Shown here piece after piece: positions 1-5,669 of a DNA stretch of 9,156 nt. Below the pieces are notes generated by a model. That model saw only the letters and a list, made by a program, of their open reading frames with translations, was not told the DNA's origin and did not search any database. Made by a program: the position numbers and the translations under genes. Numbering within the stretch: position 1 is the stretch's first letter; the number at the start of each line of letters is the position of its first letter. Source of the DNA: Clostridiales bacterium (GTDB taxonomy: Bacteria; Bacillota; Clostridia; Oscillospirales; CAG-272); NCBI GenBank assembly GCA_004554105.1, contig SFNW01000074.1:1-9156 (forward strand), read 5' to 3'.

Positions 1-21
1 CGCAGCGACGGAAGCGCGACC

Positions 22-50
22 TTTACAAACCGTGCGGAATCTGCTATACT
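22..50 (+). promoter_or_regulatory. Sigma-A promoter for the small ORF-nnrE unit
   Basis: TTTACA at 22-27 and TATACT at 45-50 are separated by exactly 17 bases, close to the sigma-A consensus. Transcription would begin near 57 and give a leader of about 38 bases before the ATG at 95. No operator-like repeat is visible around it. Confidence 0.75.
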
Positions 51-94
51 GAAACCTGTTGTACATTTATACTTAAAGAAAGGATTCCCGAATC

Positions 95-262
95 ATGGAA
101 GCAAGATTCATCATTGTTCAGAAAATCACCAAGGCGCTCTGCCGTGAAATTATCGGGCAGAGCGGCACCCGCCTTTGGGTCGCCGAATTCGACTACCCGG
201 CGCAGTCCGAAGCGACCGTCCGCCGCTTCATCGATTCGGTCAAAATCGGAGGCGTACAATGA
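95..262 (+). CDS. Unknown 55-residue protein, coupled to nnrE
   Basis: This short reading frame encodes 55 residues beginning MEARFIIVQKIT and ending KIGGVQ. I do not recognise the family. Three things support it as a real gene: an AAAGAAAGGA ribosome binding site about 10 bases before the ATG, a good promoter immediately upstream, and a TGA stop that overlaps the ATG of nnrE (ATGA at 259-262), which is typical of translational coupling. It has no signal peptide or membrane segment. The composition is mixed, with a hydrophobic start (FIIV), a central LWVAEFDY stretch and a basic amphipathic segment (ATVRRFIDSVK), so a small soluble folded protein is plausible. It may have a role of its own, or it may mainly deliver ribosomes to nnrE. 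Confidence 0.65.
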   Translation: MEARFIIVQKITKALCREIIGQSGTRLWVAEFDYPAQSEATVRRFIDSVKIGGVQ

Positions 263-924
263 AGCACCCTTACGAGCTGCCCGACGTGACGCCCGTGCTG
301 TCTGTCGCGGATATGCGGCGCAGCGACGCCTACACGATTGCGCATTTCACCGATTCCAAAACCCTGATGTACCGCGCGGGCAAGGGGATTTTTGACTCGT
401 TCCCGTGGCACGGCAGGGTCGCCGTCGTCTGCGGCGGCGGCAACAACGCGGGGGACGGCTACGTCCTTGCCCTGCTGCTTGCCGCGGCGGGCATCGACTG
501 TAAGATTTACCTCGTCGGCGGCAAATTCTCGGACGACGGCGCATACTATTTCGAGAAATGCAAGGAAAGCGGGATTCCCTACGAGTATTTCGGCGCGGCG
601 ACCGATTTTTCGGGCTTTGACATTCTGGTCGACTGCATTTTCGGCACGGGCTTTCACGGCGAGGTGCGCGGCGAAGCGGCGGACGCAATCCGCAAAATCA
701 ACGCGCGCGGCAAAGCGGGCGCGGCGGTCGTCAGCGCGGACATCAACAGCGGCCTCGACGGCGACACGGGCGAGGGCGACCTCTGCGTTTGCTCGACGCT
801 GACGGTCTCAATCGGCTTTTATCAACCCGGGCATTTTTGCGGCAGAGCGCGTGAGGTCATCGGCAGTCTCGTCTGCCGCGACATCGGCATTCTCCCGCTC
901 GGCGAAATCCTTGAATACAGATGA
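259..924 (+). CDS. nnrE: NAD(P)H-hydrate epimerase, stand-alone YjeF_N domain
   Basis: This 221-residue protein epimerises the R form of damaged NAD(P)H hydrates to the S form, which a separate ATP- or ADP-dependent dehydratase (NnrD) then repairs. The YjeF N-terminal domain motifs are all present: GGGNNAGDG at residues 59-67 (nucleotide and potassium-binding loop), DCIFGTGF at 125-132, and SADINSGLDGDTG at 159-171, where D161 is in the expected catalytic position. The length fits an epimerase alone; the C-terminal kinase-like NnrD domain found in fused Nnr proteins is absent here and would have to be encoded elsewhere. The start at 259 is chosen over an upstream ATG at 175 because CGGAGG at 247-252 precedes it with good spacing and because it overlaps the stop of the preceding small gene. 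A terminator follows at 953-975. Confidence 0.9.
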   Translation: MKHPYELPDVTPVLSVADMRRSDAYTIAHFTDSKTLMYRAGKGIFDSFPWHGRVAVVCGGGNNAGDGYVLALLLAAAGIDCKIYLVGGKFSDDGAYYFEKCKESGIPYEYFGAATDFSGFDILVDCIFGTGFHGEVRGEAADAIRKINARGKAGAAVVSADINSGLDGDTGEGDLCVCSTLTVSIGFYQPGHFCGRAREVIGSLVCRDIGILPLGEILEYR

Positions 925-937
925 GGGGGAATTGACG

Positions 938-993
938 CGGGGCGTTGCCCCGAGCCCCACATAAGGGGCTTTTTTGAAAAAAAGCCCCTTATG
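938..993. repeat. Composite GC-rich hairpin element
   Basis: Three overlapping or adjacent hairpins sit here: CGGGGC-GTT-GCCCCG (938-952), the terminator stem (953-975), and a perfect 16-bp inverted repeat of 960-975 with 978-993 around GA. The last hairpin runs CATAAGGGGC plus six T against its complement, so it reads the same on both strands and could terminate in either direction. The arrangement resembles dispersed GC-rich intergenic elements that I remember from Clostridia genomes; the copy number cannot be seen in this window. Confidence 0.5.
953..975 (+). terminator. Rho-independent terminator after nnrE
   Basis: AGCCCC (953-958) pairs with GGGGCT (965-970) around the loop ACATAA, followed by a run of T ending at 975. 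It lies 28 bases after the nnrE stop. Both arms can also pair with flanking sequence (see the composite element at 938-993). Confidence 0.7.
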
Positions 994-1024
994 AATCCGC
1001 AAAAAACTTCAAAAACGACATGGA

Positions 1025-1048
1025 AAAAGCCGCCCGCGGGCGGCTTTT
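1025..1048. repeat. Perfect 24-base palindrome
   Basis: Bases 1025-1036 (AAAAGCCGCCCG) are followed directly by their exact reverse complement (1037-1048). As RNA it forms a GC-rich hairpin ending in four U on either strand, so it may be a weak bidirectional terminator. It lies in a gene-free stretch between nnrE and the membrane protein gene. Confidence 0.5.
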
Positions 1049-1066
1049 GAGGCTGTCGGTCAATCA

Positions 1067-1172
1067 GGCTCCCTCTTTGAGGGAGCTGTCGGCGGAGCCG
1101 ACTGAGGGAGTTGAGCGGTTTGTCGCACTCCTTCCGTCGCCGCTTGGCGACACCTCCCTCGGAGAGGGCGGC
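1067..1172. repeat. MITE-like element with long imperfect terminal inverted repeats
   Basis: The left half (1067-1110, starting GGCTCCCTCTTTGAGGGAGC) and the right half (1129-1172, ending GGAGAGGGCGGC) are imperfect reverse complements of each other over about 44 bases, with a short centre. Each half also folds on itself: CTCCCTC/GAGGGAG followed by GTCGGC/GCCGAC on the left, and GTCGCC/GGCGAC followed by CCCTC/GAGGG on the right. The sequence matches my memory of a very common non-coding repeat in gut Firmicutes, of the form GGCTCCC...GAGGGAGCTGTC. It carries no open reading frame. It is probably a non-autonomous mobile or REP-like element. Confidence 0.7.
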
Positions 1173-1199
1173 AAGAAAAGCAATCTTTTCGACAACCTG

Positions 1200-1226
1200 A
1201 AAAAAACCGCCTTTCGGCGGTTTTTT
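1200..1226 (-). terminator. Bidirectional terminator downstream of the membrane protein gene
   Basis: CCGCC (1207-1211) pairs with GGCGG (1216-1220) around TTTC, flanked by seven A on the left and six T on the right, so it works on both strands. The minus-strand gene ends 14 bases away at 1240. The same stem-loop core recurs at 5576-5599. Confidence 0.8.
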
Positions 1227-1239
1227 CTTCCTATTCTTT

Positions 1240-2091
1240 TCACTCTTCTCTTTTCACTTTTCTCTTTTTGATTTTCAGCCCTTCGACGACCTTTGCGCCG
1301 CGGGACTTGCCCTCGTGCTTGGTATAGAAGAAGCCGAAAACCGAGAAGACGACCGCGCCGATGAAGTTGACGAACAAATCCTTCATCGTGTCGATGATGC
1401 CGATGTCGAGATAGCCGTCGATGCCGAGGCTGTACCCGTTGACCATGGTGTCGGTGATGTCCTTGATCTTGATGGGGTCATTGACGCCGTTCGGATTGAG
1501 CAGCACCGAGGAAATCGAGGTGACGATGGTATCCTTCTGCATATCGGTGTGGAAGAAATAGTCCATACCGAACTCAAAGAACTCCCAAAGCACGCCGATG
1601 GTCATCGAGAAGCAGAACGAAATCAGCGCGACAAAGAAGGGCGACAAATGCAAATCAAACCGCTCGCTGCGGTTGAGAATGTCGATGAGCGACAGTCCGA
1701 CCGCCGCCGCAAGAAAGCCGTTGAGCGTGTGCAGCATGGTGTCCCAAAAGGTGAAGCGGACGTAATAATCGCCGAGCTCGCCGAGAATTTCGGCGGCGAA
1801 AATAAAGAGCAGGACGATAATTTCAAGCAGGGTGGGCAGACGCACGTTAAAGGTCGACTCGACAAAGGCGGGCAAGAGGAACAGCATGAGCGTCAGCACG
1901 CAGAGCATGGCGTTCTCGTAATTGCCGTTCAGAAATTGCAGAATCGCAACCGCAATGACGATCGCGCGCAGAATGATATAAACGGCAAAGGTGGTCTTGT
2001 TTTCCTTGAAGTTGTCAATCAACTGCCGATATTTGCTCTTTTTTCTGACGGGTTTCCCGTTTTGTTCGGCGGGCGTTTTTTTGCCTTTCAT
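1240..2091 (-). CDS. Polytopic membrane protein resembling YjdF/DUF2238
   Basis: This is a 283-residue integral membrane protein of unknown function. A basic, hydrophilic N-terminus (residues 1-34) is followed by hydrophobic segments near 36-54, 61-78, 88-106, 122-139, 152-172 and 246-265, and by a very basic tail. Two motifs stand out: WDTMLHTLNG (116-125) and WEFFEFGMD (169-177). Charged Asp/His and Glu residues in or at the edge of membrane helices, in this order, recall the YjdF/DUF2238 family; that assignment is from memory and moderate. About 70 residues between the last two helices (177-245) form a polar loop outside the membrane. The ATG at 2091 is preferred to one at 2124 because GAAAGGAG (2107-2100) sits 8 bases upstream of it. 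The gene has its own promoter and terminator and is monocistronic. A transport or lipid-related role is possible but unproven. Confidence 0.75.
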   Translation of the reverse strand: MKGKKTPAEQNGKPVRKKSKYRQLIDNFKENKTTFAVYIILRAIVIAVAILQFLNGNYENAMLCVLTLMLFLLPAFVESTFNVRLPTLLEIIVLLFIFAAEILGELGDYYVRFTFWDTMLHTLNGFLAAAVGLSLIDILNRSERFDLHLSPFFVALISFCFSMTIGVLWEFFEFGMDYFFHTDMQKDTIVTSISSVLLNPNGVNDPIKIKDITDTMVNGYSLGIDGYLDIGIIDTMKDLFVNFIGAVVFSVFGFFYTKHEGKSRGAKVVEGLKIKKRKVKREE

Positions 2092-2141
2092 TGCTGCAGC
2101 TCCTTTCGGCTTGCCCCGCATCACAACGGGGATTTTGTTTT

Positions 2142-2170
2142 ATTTTATCATATACAGTCATTGTTTTCAA
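2142..2170 (-). promoter_or_regulatory. Sigma-A promoter of the membrane protein gene
   Basis: Read on the minus strand, TTGAAA (2170-2165) and TAAAAT (2147-2142) are 17 bases apart. Transcription would start near 2135, leaving a leader of about 44 bases to the ATG at 2091. Confidence 0.7.
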
Positions 2171-2188
2171 GCACTATACAAAATTTTG

Positions 2189-2220
2189 CCCGCAAACAGC
2201 GCCTCTCTGTTTTTTGCGGG
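2189..2220. promoter_or_regulatory. Inverted repeat between divergent promoters
   Basis: CCCGCAAA (2189-2196) and TTTGCGGG (2213-2220) are exact reverse complements, and the inner CAG/CTG extends the match with a three-base bulge. It lies between the -35 boxes of the two divergent promoters (2165-2170 and 2227-2232). It could be a shared operator or a structural remnant; no known consensus matches. Confidence 0.35.
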
Positions 2221-2226
2221 AAAGAC

Positions 2227-2255
2227 TTGCATAAAAATCCATATTATAGTATAAT
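2227..2255 (+). promoter_or_regulatory. Sigma-A promoter of the secreted hydrolase gene
   Basis: TTGCAT (2227-2232) and a perfect TATAAT (2250-2255) are 17 bases apart. Transcription would begin near 2262, about 54 bases before the ATG at 2316. Confidence 0.75.
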
Positions 2256-2315
2256 AAATGCGGTACTCTTGCATGCATATCCCCTAAAACAGAACAGTTG
2301 TTCGGAGGTTATAAG

Positions 2316-3854
2316 ATGAAAAAAGCATTTCTGCACCTGTCTCTCGCCTTTCTGACCCTGTTTCTCTGCCTTGCCGCCTCGCTTTCCGCATCGGCGGCGA
2401 CTTTGCGCGCCGACAGTGACGGCGACGGCGAAATCACCGTGCGCGACGCGCTCTGCGCACTGACAAACATTCTTTCCGATACGCAATCGCAGGACTCGCT
2501 GCGTTCGGTTCTCCGCATTTTGCAGGCGGTGTCCGCCGAGACGCCCGCCCTCGGCGTCTACTACGAAAACGATTTTTCAGACCCGTCGACGCTCAGTGAC
2601 TTCACCGCCTTTCGCGGCGCATGGTCGATTCGCGACGGCAAGCTGTGGCTCGATTCGGTCCCCGAAGCAACGGGTGAATCCAGCGCGTTTCTGCTCTATG
2701 CCGACCCAAGTGCCGTAAAGCTGACCAACTACCGCATTGATGTGGATCTGTACAATATACAGACGCAGTGCGGACTGCTTGCCCGCTGCGACTATCCCTT
2801 TGCCACCGGCACTGTCTCCGACGGCTTCCGCGGCTATTACATCTTCACCGGCTCTGCGGCAAAGAACGGCGCTGTCGGCTACGACAAGCCGGAGAATGTC
2901 TGGGGCGGCAACCTGATTGTTGCGGACGGTAAATTTTCCGCCGGCGCAAATCTCCACCTGACGGCTATCGTCTACGACGACCGCATCTATGCGACCTACA
3001 CCGACCTTGATACCGACAGCGTCGTTCTCACGCTCGCCGCCTCGAGCGATACCTGGGAGCGCGGCAGCTTCGGGCTTCGTATGCGCAACCAATACGGCGC
3101 GGCGGTCAATCTCGGCAATGCGGCATTTGACAACCTGTGCGTGCGCGTCATCGACGAGAGCGGACTGCCCGCCGCCGAAAACCGCATCGAACACGTGGAC
3201 AACGGCGTTATCGACGTCCTCTTTATCGGCAACAGCTACACCTATTACAACGACCTGCCGACAATGGTCGAGACCATCGCGAATGCGGCGGGCTTGAACG
3301 TAAAGGCGCATTCCTGCACGGTCGGAAACCACAAGCTCCGCCTGTTTTATGAAGATTTCTTGAACGGCGATGCCGGTTTTGAGAAAAAAGCGGCGCTCGC
3401 CGACATCGTGGTCTTCCAGGACTACGCGGGCGCGGTCGAGACCAGCGCAAACTTTACCGAGCTGCTGATGTCCTTCTTCGACCCCGATGCGGTCAAATTC
3501 TACTTCTATCCGTATAAGAATCCCACCGCACCCTCGAAGGTATTCGACCGCTTTATCGACCTCGGGCTCGACGTGACGGTCGTGCGCACCGGCGATTTGT
3601 TCCAGTCGACGCTGAAAACCTATTCACTCGACTATCTGCATGACGACGGCGCGCTACACCCTAAGTCCTTCCTCTCGCATCTCTTTGCGACGCAGATTGC
3701 GGCGTCGCTGTTTGACATCGACCCCGCGACAGTCGACCACTCGGACTATCTTTCTGCGCTGTCCTCGATGAGCGAGAGCCGGCGCACCGCCTACTTTGAA
3801 GCGGTCAATGCAAAAATCAACGCCCTCCGCGCCGAGCCCCTGCCCCACCAATAA
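2316..3854 (+). CDS. Secreted SGNH hydrolase with dockerin-like calcium loop
   Basis: The protein has 512 residues. Residues 1-27 are a signal peptide (MKK, a long hydrophobic core, then SASA-A). D33-D44 is a canonical 12-residue EF-hand loop (D33, D35, D37, E39, I40, D44) followed by a helix, as in the first half of a type I dockerin; the second half keeps a helix (SLRSVLRILQAV) but has no second calcium loop. Residues about 80-285 look like a concanavalin/laminin-G-type beta-sandwich (ENDFSDPSTLSDF, then GAWSIRDGKLWL). Residues 300-460 are an SGNH esterase domain of the DUF4886 type: FIGNSYTYYNDLP puts nucleophile S307 in a GNS block, and DDGALHP (443-449) supplies the Asp and H448, with one more residue between them than the usual DxxH. 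It likely deacylates a polysaccharide or glycan outside the cell. The start is set by CGGAGG at 2303-2308, 7 bases before the ATG. The substrate is unknown. Confidence 0.85.
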   Translation: MKKAFLHLSLAFLTLFLCLAASLSASAATLRADSDGDGEITVRDALCALTNILSDTQSQDSLRSVLRILQAVSAETPALGVYYENDFSDPSTLSDFTAFRGAWSIRDGKLWLDSVPEATGESSAFLLYADPSAVKLTNYRIDVDLYNIQTQCGLLARCDYPFATGTVSDGFRGYYIFTGSAAKNGAVGYDKPENVWGGNLIVADGKFSAGANLHLTAIVYDDRIYATYTDLDTDSVVLTLAASSDTWERGSFGLRMRNQYGAAVNLGNAAFDNLCVRVIDESGLPAAENRIEHVDNGVIDVLFIGNSYTYYNDLPTMVETIANAAGLNVKAHSCTVGNHKLRLFYEDFLNGDAGFEKKAALADIVVFQDYAGAVETSANFTELLMSFFDPDAVKFYFYPYKNPTAPSKVFDRFIDLGLDVTVVRTGDLFQSTLKTYSLDYLHDDGALHPKSFLSHLFATQIAASLFDIDPATVDHSDYLSALSSMSESRRTAYFEAVNAKINALRAEPLPHQ

Positions 3855-3860
3855 AACAGA

Positions 3861-3900
3861 AACGCGCCCCGTCTGCACAGTGCAAACGGGGCGCGTTTTT
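3861..3900 (+). terminator. Strong terminator between convergent genes
   Basis: AACGCGCCCCGT (3861-3872) pairs perfectly with ACGGGGCGCGTT (3886-3897) around a 13-base loop, followed by T to 3900. It lies six bases after the hydrolase stop. On the minus strand the stem is followed by TTTCTGTTTTATT, so it probably also ends the converging gene whose stop is at 3930. Confidence 0.85.
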
Positions 3901-3929
3901 ATGCTTTTGGGCGGCGAAACGGCTGCGGC

Positions 3930-4559
3930 TTACGCCTCGTCCTCGCGACAGCGAATCAAATCGTTCGCATAGGGCAGGGACAGAATCCAGTCGCAAAAAA
4001 CATGCCATTCGTCGAGCTTGTGGCTGCGCCGCGCGTAATAGATGTTGATGAGCGTCTCATAGTTCATCGTCACGGTGCGGAGCTGGTTGTAGGACGAGGG
4101 CAGAAGCTGAATCAGATCGTACCAGTCCTGCTTGTCCTTTCCTTCGACGTAGCGCAGGCGCGTCTCCTCCATATACGCCATATAGGCGCGGAATGCGCCG
4201 AGCGCACCCGCCGACAGGCGGTCGGTGCTGAAATCGGAAAGCTCAAAGGGCTTTGCATGAATCTTGTGCATCGTGCTGGTCGAATTGGCGACCGTGGCAA
4301 CCTTGTAGGTGTCAAATTCCTTCCACCAGTAGAGCGGTGCGGTGATGTCGACCGAAACGAGAATCTGCCGCACAAATTTGCGGTGGTCGCTGCCCGCACG
4401 GCAGAGCTTGCGCGCCAGCGTAAGGTCGTTTTCGCCGAGGATATAGTTGCCCTTTTCGTCGTAGGCGCTGTCCGACTTTGCCCAGGAATTCATCGGATTG
4501 CGCGCGCCGCGAATGGCGTTTTCGAGATTCATGACCGCCGTGCGTTCAAGTTTAATCAT
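3930..4559 (-). CDS. ThyX-fold protein lacking the ThyX catalytic signature
   Basis: This 209-residue protein aligns by eye along its length with flavin-dependent thymidylate synthase ThyX. AIRGARN (15-21) matches the ThyX AxRAAR segment. ITAPLYWWKEFDTYKVATVANS (72-93) matches the segment that holds RHRxxSxNExSxRY. LLPSSYNQLRTVTMNYETL (152-170), then ARRSHKLDEWH (176-186), match the LPxxxYTxxxWTxNxRSL and LRxxxxAQxEI blocks. The RHR triad and the S..E..S..RY residues that bind dUMP and FAD are replaced (D83-T-Y-K86 and N92-S-T-S-T-M-H98), so thymidylate synthesis is unlikely. It may be a structural or ligand-binding relative, and I recall similar uncharacterised proteins in Clostridia and phages. 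The ATG at 4559 is chosen over an upstream one at 4622 because AAAGGGG (4576-4570) precedes it, and because the 4622 start would lie inside the promoter. It has its own promoter. Confidence 0.75.
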   Translation of the reverse strand: MIKLERTAVMNLENAIRGARNPMNSWAKSDSAYDEKGNYILGENDLTLARKLCRAGSDHRKFVRQILVSVDITAPLYWWKEFDTYKVATVANSTSTMHKIHAKPFELSDFSTDRLSAGALGAFRAYMAYMEETRLRYVEGKDKQDWYDLIQLLPSSYNQLRTVTMNYETLINIYYARRSHKLDEWHVFCDWILSLPYANDLIRCREDEA

Positions 4560-4593
4560 CGCGTTGTGTCCCCTTTGTTCGGTCGTTAGGTCT

Positions 4594-4622
4594 ATTGTAA
4601 CACAGGGACTCGAATTTTTCAA
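4594..4622 (-). promoter_or_regulatory. Sigma-A promoter of the ThyX-like gene
   Basis: On the minus strand TTGAAA (4622-4617) and TACAAT (4599-4594) are 17 bases apart; transcription would start near 4587. It lies just 14 bases after the stop of the DapF-like gene. No terminator separates the two genes, so read-through from upstream is also possible. Confidence 0.75.
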
Positions 4623-4636
4623 GATTCAATCGCAAA

Positions 4637-5455
4637 TCAGCCGGCATCGCCCGAGAAAACCGTCTCGCATTTGGCGCAGAGCGATGCCGCCGTGCCGTCG
4701 AGGTCAACGCAGAACGTCCCGCCGAGGCACTTGACAAGCACGCGGTCCTCGTCCGCAAGCGAAGCGGCGCGCGCGGCGTAGGCGACGACCGCCGCGCCCT
4801 CTCCCGAGGAGGCGCATTCGCCGACCGGCTTGTCATAGCTGCGCATCGCCAGCGCATTGTCGCCCGACACGGCGGCAAAATGCAGGCGAATCCGCTCGCC
4901 GTAGAACAGCACCTCGGACAGTCTGCCGCACACGCTTTTCAGGTTCAGCGCGCGCAGCGCGGCACAGCTTTCAAGCAGAAAAACCGCGTGCGTGCCGCAA
5001 AGCCCGTAGATGCTGACGCGCGGATTGACGAGACAGGCGCGCAGCACCTCGCCGCGAATGCCGTGGTAATATTTGAGCTGCTCAAGCGGGCGCGGCGTAA
5101 TCGGCGGCAAATCCACCCATGCGCAAAGCACGCGGCTGCCCATCACGGTCAGCCGCACCGGATAGGTCGCGCCGCAAAGGCAAAGCCGCACAGACGAGCG
5201 GATTTTGCCGCGGTCAAACAGATATTTCGCCGCGGCGATTGCCGCCGTGGCGCAGGGCTCGCCCTCGCTGCCGTCGGGCAGAAGCAGTCGCGCGCGCACG
5301 CCCCCATCGGCTTCGGGCAGGACAAGCACAATCCCCTCGCCGCCGACGCCGGTGTGGCGGTCGAGCAGCCGCGCGGCGCGGCGCGTCTCCGCATCGGTCA
5401 GCCCCTCACAGACGAGAAAATCGCTTCCCGCCGTATGTACCTTCACAAATTGCAA
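4637..5455 (-). CDS. Divergent diaminopimelate epimerase-like protein
   Basis: From a TTG start the product is 272 residues, the normal DapF length, and begins QFVKVHTAGSDF like the DapF start QFxKMHGLGNDF. DRHTGVGGEG (32-41), PDGSEGEPC (60-68), GTHAVFL (154-160) and RSYDKPVGECASSGEGA (205-221) line up with the DapF motifs. C68 fits the first catalytic cysteine. The second (the ACGTGA motif) aligns with S217, although C214 lies three residues away. Substrate-contact positions also differ: the Asn of GNDF is S11, the Asn of NxDGSE is L59, and the Glu-Arg of the WERGxGET motif is D208-K209. Activity on diaminopimelate is therefore doubtful; another amino acid, or no catalysis, is possible. The start is set by AGGGGTG (5468-5462), six bases upstream of the TTG. 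I see no clear promoter. Confidence 0.8.
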   Translation of the reverse strand: MQFVKVHTAGSDFLVCEGLTDAETRRAARLLDRHTGVGGEGIVLVLPEADGGVRARLLLPDGSEGEPCATAAIAAAKYLFDRGKIRSSVRLCLCGATYPVRLTVMGSRVLCAWVDLPPITPRPLEQLKYYHGIRGEVLRACLVNPRVSIYGLCGTHAVFLLESCAALRALNLKSVCGRLSEVLFYGERIRLHFAAVSGDNALAMRSYDKPVGECASSGEGAAVVAYAARAASLADEDRVLVKCLGGTFCVDLDGTAASLCAKCETVFSGDAG

Positions 5456-5473
5456 ATCTTTCACCCCTGAAAA

Positions 5474-5499
5474 TATATTCCCGCCCGCGCGGGAATATA
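5474..5499 (-). promoter_or_regulatory. Hairpin next to the ribosome binding site of the DapF-like gene
   Basis: TATATTCCCGC (5474-5484) and GCGGGAATATA (5489-5499) form a perfect 11-bp stem with a CCGC loop, five bases upstream of the AGGGGTG ribosome binding site. There is no T run, so it is not a standard terminator. It could be a leader structure affecting translation or a DNA operator. A second near-palindrome, TTCCCCCCGGGGAGAA, lies further upstream at 5521-5536. Confidence 0.45.
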
Positions 5500-5575
5500 C
5501 GGGGACGCGGAAAGTGAACATTCCCCCCGGGGAGAACGTGAAGCGAAGAATGCGGCGCACTTCCCCGAAAACCTA

Positions 5576-5599
5576 GAAAACCGCCTTTCGGCGGTTTTC
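5576..5599 (-). terminator. Bidirectional terminator after the amidase operon
   Basis: GAAAACCGCC (5576-5585) and GGCGGTTTTC (5590-5599) pair perfectly around TTTC. On the minus strand it ends the esterase-amidase operon, whose last stop is at 5670. The stem-loop is the same as that at 1200-1226 except for shorter A/T tails. Confidence 0.7.
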
Positions 5600-5615
5600 A
5601 ACCATATTGTTCGGG

Positions 5616-5668
5616 GCTGTGCCGCGAATGCTTCACGGCGCAGCGGAACGGCGGGAGCAAGCCCCCGC
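5616..5668. repeat. Intergenic inverted-repeat pair
   Basis: GCTGTGCCGCG (5616-5626) and CACGGCGCAGC (5634-5644) pair with two wobble-type differences. GCGGG (5651-5655) pairs with CCCGC (5664-5668), with GC/GC inside. The second hairpin ends at the stop codon of the amidase gene. The GGGCGGGGGCTTGCTCCCGC sense resembles dispersed Clostridia repeats that I remember; the family assignment is unproven. Confidence 0.35.
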
Positions 5669-5669
5669 C

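Noticed and set aside
1067..1172. Possible CRISPR or tandem repeat
   Set aside because: There are only two halves in inverted, not direct, orientation and no spacer array.
1020..1271. 83-residue plus-strand frame ending in a hydrophobic FSLFSF-rich tail
   Set aside because: It runs through the palindrome, the MITE-like repeat and a terminator, and has no ribosome binding site; the hydrophobic tail comes from the T-rich end of the convergent region.
2292..2303. GAAC-N4-GTTC palindrome resembling a LexA/SOS box
   Set aside because: It lies in the leader next to the ribosome binding site, about 30 bases after the predicted start of transcription. The central and flanking bases fit the Firmicutes consensus poorly, and a secreted hydrolase is not an expected SOS gene.
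1315..2319. Long 334-residue plus-strand open frame opposite the membrane protein gene
   Set aside because: It is the antisense shadow of the minus-strand gene: strongly charged low-complexity product, no ribosome binding site, and it runs over both divergent promoters.
5521..5536. TTCCCCCCGGGGAGAA near-palindrome as an operator
   Set aside because: Short GC-rich palindrome with no adjacent promoter that I can identify; expected by chance in such sequence, so mentioned only as context.
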